Part shown: in pieces, positions 23,864-32,282 of the stretch
Layout of the letters: each line of letters starts with the position of its first letter
Numbering within the stretch: position 1 is the stretch's first letter
Assembly (NCBI GenBank): GCA_030706685.1
Contig: JAUZOA010000044.1
Location: 1-41,037, forward strand
Direction of reading: 5' to 3'
DNA from: Bacteroidota bacterium
GTDB lineage: Bacteria; Bacteroidota; Bacteroidia; Chitinophagales; Chitinophagaceae
DNA: 41,037 bases
The notes under the pieces: model-generated
Told to the model about the DNA's origin: nothing
The model's input: the letters and a program-made list of their open reading frames with translations, nothing else
Databases searched by the model: none
Made by a program: the position numbers and the translations under genes

Positions 23864-25822
23864 ATGAAAAAAGCTTTACACTTAGTCCTTTTCCTGCTGA
23901 TTATTACTTCAGGCGGCTATGCCCAGATCACGTCGCCTGTTATCAGGGCTAATTTTGGAGTAGATGCTGATCTGCGGTCAAACTTTTTTAATGGTCTTGT
24001 TCAATCAGGTAATGACGACTGGTTCACGCTGCCGGGGTCAGTTGGAACGGGAAAATTTGTAATTGATACTACGGGAGCAGCAGCCATAACAGCCCGTTAT
24101 CCCGGCGATATTCCTTTTCGCAGAACAACTTTTGGCAAAGGAATGAGCTATCCCCCGTTTAGTGTGGTCAACAATCGCCTATTGCTCGATGCAGCTTTTG
24201 TAAGAGATTTTCATGGTGATGATTCAACTGTTTTTGCCTCAGGCGCCAGTAAGAACGGAGATAATCCTGCTGATTGGTCGTGCCCTGTATCACAGGGTAT
24301 CCCTGACAAAAATGATATCCTGGATATAATGGTGCATGTAAGAAGGGCCGGCCCCAATCTTACCGATTCACTCTGGATGATGGGGGGTATGTCTCTCGAC
24401 AACACTACCGGTGACAGGTACTTTGATTTTGAAATGTACCAGACTGATATTACTTATGACAGGCCGGCGCTGAAATTTACTGGCTACGGGCCCGATGCCG
24501 GGCATACAAGCTGGCAATTTGATGCCGCGGGAAATATCATCAAGGCAGGAGATATTATTTTCAGTGCCGAATACCAAAGTTCCTCACTTACATTTATTGA
24601 AGCACGTATCTGGATTGATAAGGCGTCTACGTCAATTACGCCACAGGCATTTGACTGGAGCGGGCAATTTGACGGAGCTTTTTCCGGGGCTACTTACGGG
24701 TATGCAAGCATTCAGCCTAAGGCCGGGGGCACCTACTATACAGGTCTGCAATGCGCGAATAATACTTGGGGAGGTCCTTTTTCTATTATATTACAAAACG
24801 ATGCTATCGCTACCGATTATTCTGCCAAACAATACGTTGAATTTTCTGTAAACCTTACAAAGCTTGGGTTGGATCCGGTAACTTCTTTAGAGGGTGATCC
24901 TTGCGGTGCCCCTTTTCGCAGGTTACTCGTAAAGACAAGAGCTTCTGCATCATTTACAGCACAGCTAAAAGATTTTGTGGCGCCGTTCGCATTATTTGCC
25001 GTTCCGAAGGCGGATGTACAAACTACTACTCCTTATCTCTGCGCCCAGGGATCAGTTGCAGAGATCCATGTCGCAAATCCTGTGTCCACATCCGTCTATC
25101 AATGGACAACGACAAATGGAAATATTATAAGCAGTGCTACGGGTCCATCTATCATTGTAGATACACCCGGCACTTATATTGTCACTCAGTATTTACTATC
25201 CGGCTGTTCTGTTTACGCATCAGACACTATCCAGGTGTTGCCTATGCCAGGTTGCGTCATCCTGCCTGTTGATTTTATTGATTTCCGGGGAGCATACAGG
25301 AATGGTGTAGCGCAATTAAACTGGAAGGTGATGAATAATGAATCAATACAATATTTTGAGATACAAAGAAGCGTGGACGGTATCAATTTCATGGCCGTTG
25401 ACCGGGTAGACAAACAACCCCCGGAAGAAGGAGCAGTGGATTACAGTTTCCGGGAAAATATCGGTACCCTGCCCGGTTCAAGAATATACTACAGACTACT
25501 AATTGTAAATGCGGATCATACAATTAAGTATAGTCATATCATCAGTCTTTTACTAAATGCGGCAAACGATAAGGTGATTATTTTCCCCAATCCGGCGAAA
25601 GATGTTATACAGGTACAGGTATCGGCTACAATCAACACAAAAATGAGAATTGATTTACTGGACGCTTCCGGGAAAAGGGTTGTAACCTACAGCACATCCG
25701 TGCAAAAAGGGAATAATGTAGTAGTGCTGGATGATCTTGCAGGTAAACCACGTGGAGTATACCTGGCCATAATATACGTAGGCGATGAGCTGTACCAGCA
25801 AAAAATATTACTGATGAAGTAA
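23864..25822 (+). CDS. Large secreted protein with Ig-like region and T9SS sorting domain
   Basis: A 652-residue secreted protein. MKKALHLVLFLLIITSGGYAQ is the signal peptide; a GTG at 23858 would add two residues. The first 380 residues form a beta-rich domain of unknown name (ANFGVDADLRSNFFNG ... DWFTLPGS ... DILDIMVHVRRAGP ... DRYFDFEMYQTDITYDRP). An Ig/PKD-like stretch follows (CAQGSVAEIHVANP ... YQWTTTNGNIISS), then the beta-sandwich LPVDFIDFRGAYRNGVAQLNW and a type A sorting domain (IIFPNPAKDVIQVQV ... LAGKPRGVYLAIIYV ... QQKILLMK). Similar N-terminal domains occur in cohesin-like or adhesin-like surface proteins, but I assign no ligand. Its stop lies against a DUF4382 remnant. Confidence 0.85.
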   Translation: MKKALHLVLFLLIITSGGYAQITSPVIRANFGVDADLRSNFFNGLVQSGNDDWFTLPGSVGTGKFVIDTTGAAAITARYPGDIPFRRTTFGKGMSYPPFSVVNNRLLLDAAFVRDFHGDDSTVFASGASKNGDNPADWSCPVSQGIPDKNDILDIMVHVRRAGPNLTDSLWMMGGMSLDNTTGDRYFDFEMYQTDITYDRPALKFTGYGPDAGHTSWQFDAAGNIIKAGDIIFSAEYQSSSLTFIEARIWIDKASTSITPQAFDWSGQFDGAFSGATYGYASIQPKAGGTYYTGLQCANNTWGGPFSIILQNDAIATDYSAKQYVEFSVNLTKLGLDPVTSLEGDPCGAPFRRLLVKTRASASFTAQLKDFVAPFALFAVPKADVQTTTPYLCAQGSVAEIHVANPVSTSVYQWTTTNGNIISSATGPSIIVDTPGTYIVTQYLLSGCSVYASDTIQVLPMPGCVILPVDFIDFRGAYRNGVAQLNWKVMNNESIQYFEIQRSVDGINFMAVDRVDKQPPEEGAVDYSFRENIGTLPGSRIYYRLLIVNADHTIKYSHIISLLLNAANDKVIIFPNPAKDVIQVQVSATINTKMRIDLLDASGKRVVTYSTSVQKGNNVVVLDDLAGKPRGVYLAIIYVGDELYQQKILLMK

Positions 25823-26018
25823 TAACAGTATTAAAATTGACAGTACTACATATCCTTTAACCATTCCAAGTGGAAGTGAATCCGGCTTAAAAATAAAATT
25901 AGCCAAGCCGCTTCACGCGACGCTCGATTCTTTAGTGATTGACTTTGATGCCGCTCTTTCGATCCTGCAAACCGGCAATGGCGATTATAAACTAAAGCCG
26001 GTACTAAGGATCAAATAA
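25818..26018 (+). pseudogene. 3' remnant of a DUF4382 domain gene
   Basis: A 66-codon open frame with no ATG ends in TAA at 26016-26018. It reads TTYPLTIPSGSESGLKIKLA, then HATLDSLVIDFDAALSILQT and GNGDYKLKPVLRIK. This is the C-terminal end of a DUF4382 domain: the 'L..PSG..SGLKI' strand, the 'DFDA..SI...G.G.Y.LKPV.R' end. DUF4382 proteins are usually 250-350-residue lipoproteins. Everything upstream is missing; the frame meets two stops at 25812-25817, inside the end of the T9SS gene. It is in a different frame from that gene, so it is not its tail. The original terminator is intact just after it. Confidence 0.75.
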
Positions 26019-26043
26019 CTCCGGCAATATATTGTTAACTCAT

Positions 26044-26078
26044 AAGAGCATTCTTTAAAACGAATGCTCTTTGTTTTT
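26044..26078 (+). terminator. Rho-independent terminator
   Basis: AAGAGCATTC (26044-26053) pairs perfectly with GAATGCTCTT (26062-26071) over an 8-nt loop, followed by TGTTTTT. It follows the DUF4382 remnant by 25 bases and now probably ends the T9SS gene transcript. Confidence 0.85.
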
Positions 26079-26166
26079 GCAGGCAGCGCGAGCTGCATCC
26101 CGGCTACGTAAACCATCTCCGTATAAATGTGAAGTGTATACCGGCGGAATTTTACAGAAATGGTAA

Positions 26167-26196
26167 TTTGAAAATTCACCCGGTATCTTACCTTTA
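26167..26196 (+). promoter_or_regulatory. Bacteroidota-type promoter of the prolyl oligopeptidase gene
   Basis: TTTG at 26167-26170 and TACCTTTA at 26189-26196 are separated by 18 bases, close to TTTG-N19-TAnnTTTG; only the last base of the -7 element differs. The ATG is 20 bases downstream. Confidence 0.5.
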
Positions 26197-26216
26197 TTAC
26201 TACCAAAACTCATAAT

Positions 26217-28367
26217 ATGAAACGCGTTTCCCTGTTGTTTTTACTGGTTGCGCCTTATTGGTTATTCGCGCAACTGCAATACCCCGCTACAAAAAAAACC
26301 GACTTTGTTGATGATTACAATGGCATAAAAGTAGCCGATCCCTATCGCTGGCTGGAAGATGATAACAGCGAAGAAACAAAAGCCTGGGTAAAGGAAGAGA
26401 ACAAAGTGACTTCTTCCTATTTTGACAAAATAGCTTACCGCAGCCAGTGGCTAAAACGCCTGGAAGAGCTTAGCAATTATCCAAGGTATACAGCGCCTTC
26501 CCGCACGAACGAATATTATTATTATTCAAGGAATGACGGCCTGCAAAACCAGAGCGTGATTTATCGCCAGAAAGGGCTTAGCGGCAAACCGGAACTGGTA
26601 TTAGACCCTAATAAATTCTCCGCAGACGGAACGACAAGCCTTGCTACATTTTCCATTTCGAAAGACGGGCGATACGCCGTAATAGGAAAATCAACCGGTG
26701 GCAGCGACTGGAGAACATTTTTTGTCATGGATATGAAAACGCTCCAATACCTTCCGGATTCATTGAGCTGGGTAAAAGTTTCCGGCGCTTCCTGGCAGGG
26801 TGATGGGTTTTATTATAGTCGCTATCCTACTCCCGATAAAGGAAAGGAACTTTCCACCAAAAATGAAAACCACCAGGTCTATTATCACAAAGTGGGCACA
26901 TCGCAGGACAAGGATATATTAATATATGAAGACAAAATCAATCCCCAGCGTTTTCACAGCGCTTTTACCAATGAAGATGAGAGATATGTTTTTCTCAATA
27001 TCAGCGACCGCGGAAAAGCAAAAGATGGCAACGCGCTCTGGTATTTTGACAACAAAAGCAATGATAAAACTTTCAAACCCATCATAAAGGAGGCCGGGGA
27101 TCTGCATTATACATTCGTAGATGATGCAGATGGTAAATTCCTAATCAGCACGAATGACGGCGCAAAAAACTGGCGAGTGGTATTGATTGATCCGTTAAAT
27201 CCCGATCGGTCAAACTGGAAAACGGTTATCCCCGAAAAAGAGGAAGTGATTGCCGGCATATCATCAGCCGGGAATAAACTTTTTGTCACTTACCTGAAAG
27301 ATGTGACCAGCCGTGTATATGTTTATGACCTGCATGGTAAATTTCAAAAAGAGGTAAAGCTCCCGGCCCTTGGCACCACGGGAGGCTTTGGAGGATGGAG
27401 AGATGATAAGTCTGTTTTTTATACATTCACTTCTTTTACTTTCCCTCCCACTATTTATCAATATGATATTGCTACCGGTAAAAGCACATTATTCAGGAAG
27501 CCCGAAGTAAAATTCAATCCCGGAGATTATGTAACCGAGCAGGTATTCTATCCAAGTAAGGATGGCACAAAAGTTCCAATGTTTATTGTATATAAAAAAG
27601 GTACCATAAAGAATGGAAAGAATCCGACCATGCTGACAGGTTATGGCGGTTTTAATATCAGCAGTAATCCATCGTTTAGTGCCCCGAGGATCACCTGGCT
27701 GGAACAAGGGGGGGTGTTCGCGCTGGCCAATATGCGAGGGGGCAGCGAGTATGGAGAAAAATGGCACGAAGCGGGTATGCGGTTTAAAAAACAAAATGTA
27801 TTCGATGATTTTATCGGCGCGGCGGAATACCTGATCGGTAAGAAATATACTTCACCTGATTATCTGTCCATACAGGGAGGCTCGAATGGAGGTTTATTGG
27901 TGGGCGCCGTGATGAATCAGCATCCTGAATTATTCAAAGTAGCGATCCCGCAGGTAGGCGTGATGGATATGCTCCGCTTTCACAAGTTTACGATCGGCTG
28001 GAACTGGATAGCCGAATACGGAAGCAGTGATAAGCCCGACGACTTTGGCAATCTTTATACTTACTCCCCTCTTCACAATATTAAAGCAGGATTGAAATAC
28101 CCGGCAACGCTCATTACTACAGCCGATCATGATGACAGGGTGGTACCGGCTCATTCATTCAAATATGCCGCTACGCTCCAGGAAAAATATAAAGGCGATA
28201 ATCCAATACTCATACGTATCGAGACGAATTCGGGTCATGGTTCAAGCAACCTGAAAAAAGGTCTTGAGCTAAGCGCTGATATTTATTCATTTATTTTTTA
28301 TAATATGGGGCTGACGCCAAAATTTCCGGCTGCGCTTAAAACGGGCGATGACAAAAAAGCGTTTTGA
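26217..28367 (+). CDS. Prolyl oligopeptidase family serine peptidase (S9A), exported
   Basis: A 716-residue enzyme. MKRVSLLFLLVAPYWLFAQ is the signal peptide. The family opening is FVDDYNGIKVADPYRWLEDDNSEET, with the propeller domain between about 90 and 430. The catalytic part has YGGFNISSNPSFS, ALANMRGGSEYGEKWHEAG, and the triad Ser556 (QGGSNGG), Asp639 or Asp640 (ADHDDRVVP) and His674 (SGHGSS). It cuts short peptides after proline in the periplasm or outside. Length and motifs are complete. It has its own promoter and terminator, so it is a single-gene unit. Confidence 0.95.
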   Translation: MKRVSLLFLLVAPYWLFAQLQYPATKKTDFVDDYNGIKVADPYRWLEDDNSEETKAWVKEENKVTSSYFDKIAYRSQWLKRLEELSNYPRYTAPSRTNEYYYYSRNDGLQNQSVIYRQKGLSGKPELVLDPNKFSADGTTSLATFSISKDGRYAVIGKSTGGSDWRTFFVMDMKTLQYLPDSLSWVKVSGASWQGDGFYYSRYPTPDKGKELSTKNENHQVYYHKVGTSQDKDILIYEDKINPQRFHSAFTNEDERYVFLNISDRGKAKDGNALWYFDNKSNDKTFKPIIKEAGDLHYTFVDDADGKFLISTNDGAKNWRVVLIDPLNPDRSNWKTVIPEKEEVIAGISSAGNKLFVTYLKDVTSRVYVYDLHGKFQKEVKLPALGTTGGFGGWRDDKSVFYTFTSFTFPPTIYQYDIATGKSTLFRKPEVKFNPGDYVTEQVFYPSKDGTKVPMFIVYKKGTIKNGKNPTMLTGYGGFNISSNPSFSAPRITWLEQGGVFALANMRGGSEYGEKWHEAGMRFKKQNVFDDFIGAAEYLIGKKYTSPDYLSIQGGSNGGLLVGAVMNQHPELFKVAIPQVGVMDMLRFHKFTIGWNWIAEYGSSDKPDDFGNLYTYSPLHNIKAGLKYPATLITTADHDDRVVPAHSFKYAATLQEKYKGDNPILIRIETNSGHGSSNLKKGLELSADIYSFIFYNMGLTPKFPAALKTGDDKKAF

Positions 28368-28376
28368 GATTAGTTT

Positions 28377-28441
28377 CCCGCAACGGCAAAAGTGTAACTG
28401 ACTAAAACCAGCGTTGGTCTTTGCGTTGCGGGATATTTTTC
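28377..28441 (+). terminator. Rho-independent terminator of the prolyl oligopeptidase gene
   Basis: CCCGCAACG (28377-28385) pairs with CGTTGCGGG (28424-28432), extended by CAAA (28387-28390) with TTTG (28420-28423) across a bulged G. ATATTTTTC follows. It starts 10 bases after the gene. Confidence 0.8.
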
Positions 28442-28585
28442 TTTCAACCCTATCAGAGCTCCTGTTTATAATCCTGAATTAACCTGAAGCATGATTATTG
28501 GTCACTGAAAAATGAATTTAAGCTAACAAGGCTCCTGTGATGGCATACATTTATACTTACCTTTAATCGACTCGCCCGCCATTTC

Positions 28586-29280
28586 ATGAAACATTTTCTT
28601 CTATTCTTTTTTTACTGCTTTTCTTCAGCGAAATCGTTTTGGCCCAATCAACAAGAACGATAAGGGTAAAAGCGGGTGATGATCTCGCGCAAGCCTATTC
28701 ATCCCACGGCTTTTACCGGTTCCCGGCATTTAGTAAAGCCACTTTGTACTATAAAGGCGGCAGCCGGAATGAAGGCCAGCTTTTCAATTACAATATTCTT
28801 TCCGGGAACATGCAATTTGTCGGTCCAAAAGGTGATACCCTTGATCTTGGCGGGCAAGCCAATATTGATTCAGCTGTCTTTGATAAAACCAGTTTCCTTT
28901 ACAATGATGGCTGGATGGAAGTCGCAGCCAGAGCAGACTCACTTGCCTTACTGAAAAAAATAATCATCAAAACACAGGTAGAAAATATTGGCGCTTATGG
29001 GGTAGCCAGCGCCACTGCTTCCATAGACAATATCAAAAGTTATTCAACGGGTACCGGCGTATACAACCTCGTGTTGAACCAGGATGTTGTTATTGTCGAA
29101 AATATTTCCTGGTTTTTCAAAGATCAAAATAAAAATATAACTAAAGCATCCAAATCGGTTCTCCTGAAATCTCTGTCTGCTCCTGCCCGGGCCAAAGCGG
29201 ATGCTTACCTGAAACAAAACAAGGTCAATTTTGAAAAAGAGGCGGATCTCAGGAAATTGATGCAAGCTGTTGCCAATTAG
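28586..29280 (+). CDS. Exported protein of unknown function with an apparent frameshift in its signal peptide
   Basis: The main frame runs to TAG at 29280 and reads AQSTRTIRVKAGDDLAQAYS, then FYRFPAFSKATLYYKGGSRN, LFNYNILSGNMQFVGPKGDT and a C-terminal helix region. It matches a Bacteroidota family of periplasmic proteins with a 'YRFP.F....L.YK.G......NYN.L...M.F....GDTL' pattern and no known role. It has no ATG of its own; TTG 28639 is the first common alternative start. ATG 28586 opens MKHFLLFFF one frame away. Adding a single T to the run of seven at 28607-28613 joins them into a perfect signal peptide (MKHFLLFFFLLLFFSEIVLA, then Q). So the gene is either shifted in truth or misread at the T run. 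Confidence 0.7.
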
Positions 29281-29312
29281 ATAATGTATCAATTTAGTAA
29301 AACAAATACCTC

Positions 29313-29382
29313 CCACAAACACAAAGATCACAGAGCGCTTGCCATAAGTTGAAATTTTCTGATGTCCGTTGTGCCTTTGTGG
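29313..29382. repeat. Imperfect inverted repeat of the CCACAAA/TTTGTGG kind
   Basis: CCACAAACACAAAG at 29313-29326 is roughly inverted at 29369-29382 (TTGTGCCTTTGTGG). 'cacaaag ... ctttgtgg' arms like these occur as dispersed intergenic repeats in related genomes (from memory, not checked). Confidence 0.4.
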
Positions 29383-29420
29383 ACAAACTATTCAAACTGC
29401 TGCATTACTAAGAATCCCTC

Positions 29421-29455
29421 TTTGCAAGAAATCAATCTTACTTTTAATAGCTTTG
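29421..29455 (+). promoter_or_regulatory. Bacteroidota-type promoter of the Coq4-motif gene
   Basis: TAGCTTTG at 29448-29455 matches TAnnTTTG exactly and is followed by CA. TTTG at 29421-29424 is a possible -33 element with 23 bases between. The ATG is 38 bases after the -7 element. Confidence 0.55.
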
Positions 29456-29493
29456 CACCTGCAAAGTAAAAATTTTCTTTCCCCCCACAGTCA

Positions 29494-30102
29494 ATGAGAA
29501 ATAACCCGGCTGAAAATGAAACAGAGACACCCCGGAAATTATTACCCGGTTTCTACAGCCAGTATGGATTAAATGATGATGGCGGGCAAAGCAGCCGCTA
29601 TGTTAAAATAGAGTTTACTAAAAAATTTCGTCTCTATTTCCCCAATTTCGATGCGAGACGCAAAGCCGTTTTCAAACACGATGTGCATCACATCGCAACA
29701 GGCTATACAAGCACCTTCGAAGGCGAAACGGAGATAGGCGCATGGGAAATTGCATCGGGATGCCGTCATTACTGGGTTGCATTTGCATTAGACCTTCATG
29801 CCATGATGATCGGGATTCTTTTCAACCCGGTTGGTGTATACAGGGCTTTTATCAAAGGCAGGCGAACCCGTAATTTATACCGTGATGCTTTTAGCGACAA
29901 GCAACTGATGGACACCCCGCTCGTTGAAATACAGAAATATATGCTCCTGGATAATTATCCGGGAAAGAAGAAAGGGAATGGCATTGACCTTGTTCTTTTT
30001 TTGCTGACTGCTTTATTGGGTACGATATATTCTCTTTTATCATTGGTTTTGCTGCCGTTTATTATTATCTATACCCTTTTTATTATTGCCCAAAAGAAAT
30101 AA
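29494..30102 (+). CDS. Coq4-motif protein with C-terminal membrane helices
   Basis: A 202-residue protein. Residues 62-78 read HDVHHIATGYTSTFEGE: His62, Asp63, His66 and Glu78 fit exactly the HDxxHx11E zinc motif of Coq4, including the following TGY. In ubiquinone makers Coq4 acts in the Coq biosynthesis complex, but Bacteroidota use menaquinone. The middle segment has HYWVAFALDLHAMMIGILFNP. The C-terminus has two close hydrophobic segments (about 162-178 and 180-198) and ends AQKK. So it may be a membrane-bound Coq4-like protein binding an isoprenoid lipid. The homology beyond the motif is my inference. It has its own promoter. Confidence 0.6.
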   Translation: MRNNPAENETETPRKLLPGFYSQYGLNDDGGQSSRYVKIEFTKKFRLYFPNFDARRKAVFKHDVHHIATGYTSTFEGETEIGAWEIASGCRHYWVAFALDLHAMMIGILFNPVGVYRAFIKGRRTRNLYRDAFSDKQLMDTPLVEIQKYMLLDNYPGKKKGNGIDLVLFLLTALLGTIYSLLSLVLLPFIIIYTLFIIAQKK

Positions 30103-30189
30103 TGCACTCATAAGGCTGATCGTTGAATTATTTCGGAAATTTGTGTAAGGGAATAAAAATAATGCGGGGCCCTTTCTTCGTCAACAATC

Positions 30190-31317
30190 ATGCACATACT
30201 TATAGCACCTAATGCTTTTAAAAATAGCCTGACGGCGAATCTTGCCGCAGAGGCTATCAGCAAAGGATTACAGCAAAGCATGCTTGCCTGCAGCACTGTC
30301 CATTTTCCTGTCGGTGATGGAGGTGACGGCACAGGCGCATTGTTGATGGAATACATGAAGGCAAACAGGGTAAACATCACAGTTCATGATCCTCTTCAAA
30401 GAGAAATAAATTCCTGTCTCGGATTCACTTTCGGCAATCAAACAGCGGTCATTGAACTGGCGGATGCTTCCGGCCTGCGATTGTTGCAAAAAAAAGAATA
30501 TGATCCATTACATGCCACCACTTTCGGAACAGGTGAGTTGATCCAATATGCGCTTGAAAAAAATGTAAAGAAGATCATTCTTTGCATCGGTGGAAGCGCG
30601 ACAGTAGACGGGGGAATGGGCATTTTGCAGGCGCTCGGTATGAAATTTCTTGACGCTGACGGAGCCGGTTTGCCAAACGGCCCCCTTTCATTATCCGGTC
30701 TGAAAAGAATTGATGTATCAGGCATCAACAAAAAAATATATACAACGGAGCTGGTTATCTTATCTGATGTAGAAAACCTGCTTCTTGGCGCTAATGGCGC
30801 TGCCGCTGTATTCGGGCCACAAAAGGGCGCTTCCTATGAAGATGTTCAGCAACTTGATAATTGCCTGGCGACATTTCGGGATATTGTACTTACGAATACA
30901 GGGAAAGATATGAATGCTGTAAAATATGGAGGGGCAGCCGGGGGTGTTGGCGCCAGCCTGCATGTGTTGCTCCATGCAAAATTGGTGAATGGGATAGAAT
31001 ATTTCCTTGACAGCACGGGGTTTGATAAAGCATTGGCTCAAACCGATCTTTTAATAACCGGGGAAGGGAGCATCGATGCACAAACGCTCCAGGGCAAAGC
31101 GCCATTTGGCGTGGCCCGGCGCGCCAAAGAAAGATCCATTCCTGTTATTGCTCTTGCGGGCAAAGTGCCTCTCAAACCCAACCTGCAATTGCAGAGGTAT
31201 TTTGATATTCTGCTACCCATCAATCATGAGGCGATGGATATTGAAACTGCAATACAAAACACGTACGACAATCTTCTCCGCACTTCAAAATTACTGGGTG
31301 ATTTAATGAACAGGTAA
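30190..31317 (+). CDS. Glycerate kinase (GarK/GlxK family)
   Basis: A 375-residue cytoplasmic kinase that phosphorylates D-glycerate to 2-phosphoglycerate with ATP. Signatures are MHILIAPNAFKNSLTANLAA at the start, FPVGDGGDGTGALL, VIELADASGLRLL, TTFGTGELIQYAL, IGGSATVDGGMGILQALG, VLSDVENLLLGANGAAAVFGPQKGA, and TGEGSIDAQTLQGKAP near the end. All are in order and the length is normal. It feeds glycerate from serine, glyoxylate or sugar-acid breakdown into glycolysis. It follows the Coq4-motif gene by 87 bases and converges on the MOSC gene. Confidence 0.95.
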   Translation: MHILIAPNAFKNSLTANLAAEAISKGLQQSMLACSTVHFPVGDGGDGTGALLMEYMKANRVNITVHDPLQREINSCLGFTFGNQTAVIELADASGLRLLQKKEYDPLHATTFGTGELIQYALEKNVKKIILCIGGSATVDGGMGILQALGMKFLDADGAGLPNGPLSLSGLKRIDVSGINKKIYTTELVILSDVENLLLGANGAAAVFGPQKGASYEDVQQLDNCLATFRDIVLTNTGKDMNAVKYGGAAGGVGASLHVLLHAKLVNGIEYFLDSTGFDKALAQTDLLITGEGSIDAQTLQGKAPFGVARRAKERSIPVIALAGKVPLKPNLQLQRYFDILLPINHEAMDIETAIQNTYDNLLRTSKLLGDLMNR

Positions 31318-31344
31318 ATGACTTGGGAAGTACTAGGAAATTCT

Positions 31345-32139
31345 TTACGAGTCCAGAGTAATTTCATTGCCTTCCATAATTTCAGTATGATCAAGCGGAA
31401 TAAGGTTTTGCCCGAAATAAACCTTATTATCCCTCATGCGATAGGCAGAAAGCGTAGCTAATGGTTCCATTCCTTTTTTACCTGTATCCTGGTTGACCGT
31501 TGTAAGTATACATCTTGAGCAGGACTTAACAGCGGCAAACCGGTTTTGACCGATCCGGAAATTTTTCCAGTTGTCTTCTTCGTAAGGTTCACCACCGGAA
31601 AAAACGATATTGGGGCGAAACCTGTTTATCGGCAATGGCTCCTCTAACCTTCTATTCAGGTCGTCCAATGAGCTTTGTCCAATAACCAGGAGCGGATAAG
31701 CATCAGCAAGACTGACATGATTATTATTGATGGAGAAAACAGGATCAACGGGTCTTGAATTATTTTCCGGAAAAGAGACAAGCCGGCAATCCATTCCAAG
31801 TATTTTAGAAAACCAGGCGCTATGTTGCCTGCTTACTTCATGCACTTCTGCCCTGTCATTCCATATTTCTGCAGACAGAGTATTATTTCCTGAACTAAAA
31901 GGAAGATGTATGGACTGCCCGGAATGCCGGATAAAAAAATCCCCGGAATCATAAGATAATTTAAAAAGAGCCATCTCCGGGTAAATTCTTTGTGTCATGA
32001 ACTTATTGTGGCTATCAATCAGCATCCATCGCCTGTCATACGCAAGACCCTTGGGCAATACTTTCGCCGTATGAACCCGTATTCCTCCCAAAGATTTTAC
32101 CGGGTATATCCATATTTCGGAAACAGTTAATTTATTCAT
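31345..32139 (-). CDS. MOSC domain protein (YcbX/mARC-like)
   Basis: A 264-residue protein. MNKLTVSEIWIYPVKSLGGI and GLAYDRRWMLID are the N-terminal MOSC beta-barrel. The MOSC core carries INRFRPNIVFSGGEPYEEDNW and KSCSRCILTTVNQDTGKKGMEPLATL; Cys210 is the likely molybdenum ligand. Mitochondrial mARC and YcbX use this fold to hold sulfurated molybdenum cofactor and reduce N-hydroxylated compounds. There is no C-terminal ferredoxin domain, so an outside electron donor is needed. ATG 32139 is the start; a TTG at 32148 in the same frame is less likely. It converges on the glycerate kinase gene with 27 bases between. Confidence 0.9.
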   Translation of the reverse strand: MNKLTVSEIWIYPVKSLGGIRVHTAKVLPKGLAYDRRWMLIDSHNKFMTQRIYPEMALFKLSYDSGDFFIRHSGQSIHLPFSSGNNTLSAEIWNDRAEVHEVSRQHSAWFSKILGMDCRLVSFPENNSRPVDPVFSINNNHVSLADAYPLLVIGQSSLDDLNRRLEEPLPINRFRPNIVFSGGEPYEEDNWKNFRIGQNRFAAVKSCSRCILTTVNQDTGKKGMEPLATLSAYRMRDNKVYFGQNLIPLDHTEIMEGNEITLDS

Positions 32140-32282
32140 GGCATCCAAACCTGGCTATATGACTATTTGAGTGTTACTACTTAAGAAGATATAAGATACA
32201 TGATTTAAATCAGTTACTCACTCAATTATTATCAGGTAATTAAAACGCCTCAGGCGCTTACTTTGAATTCCAAATCCCCACT

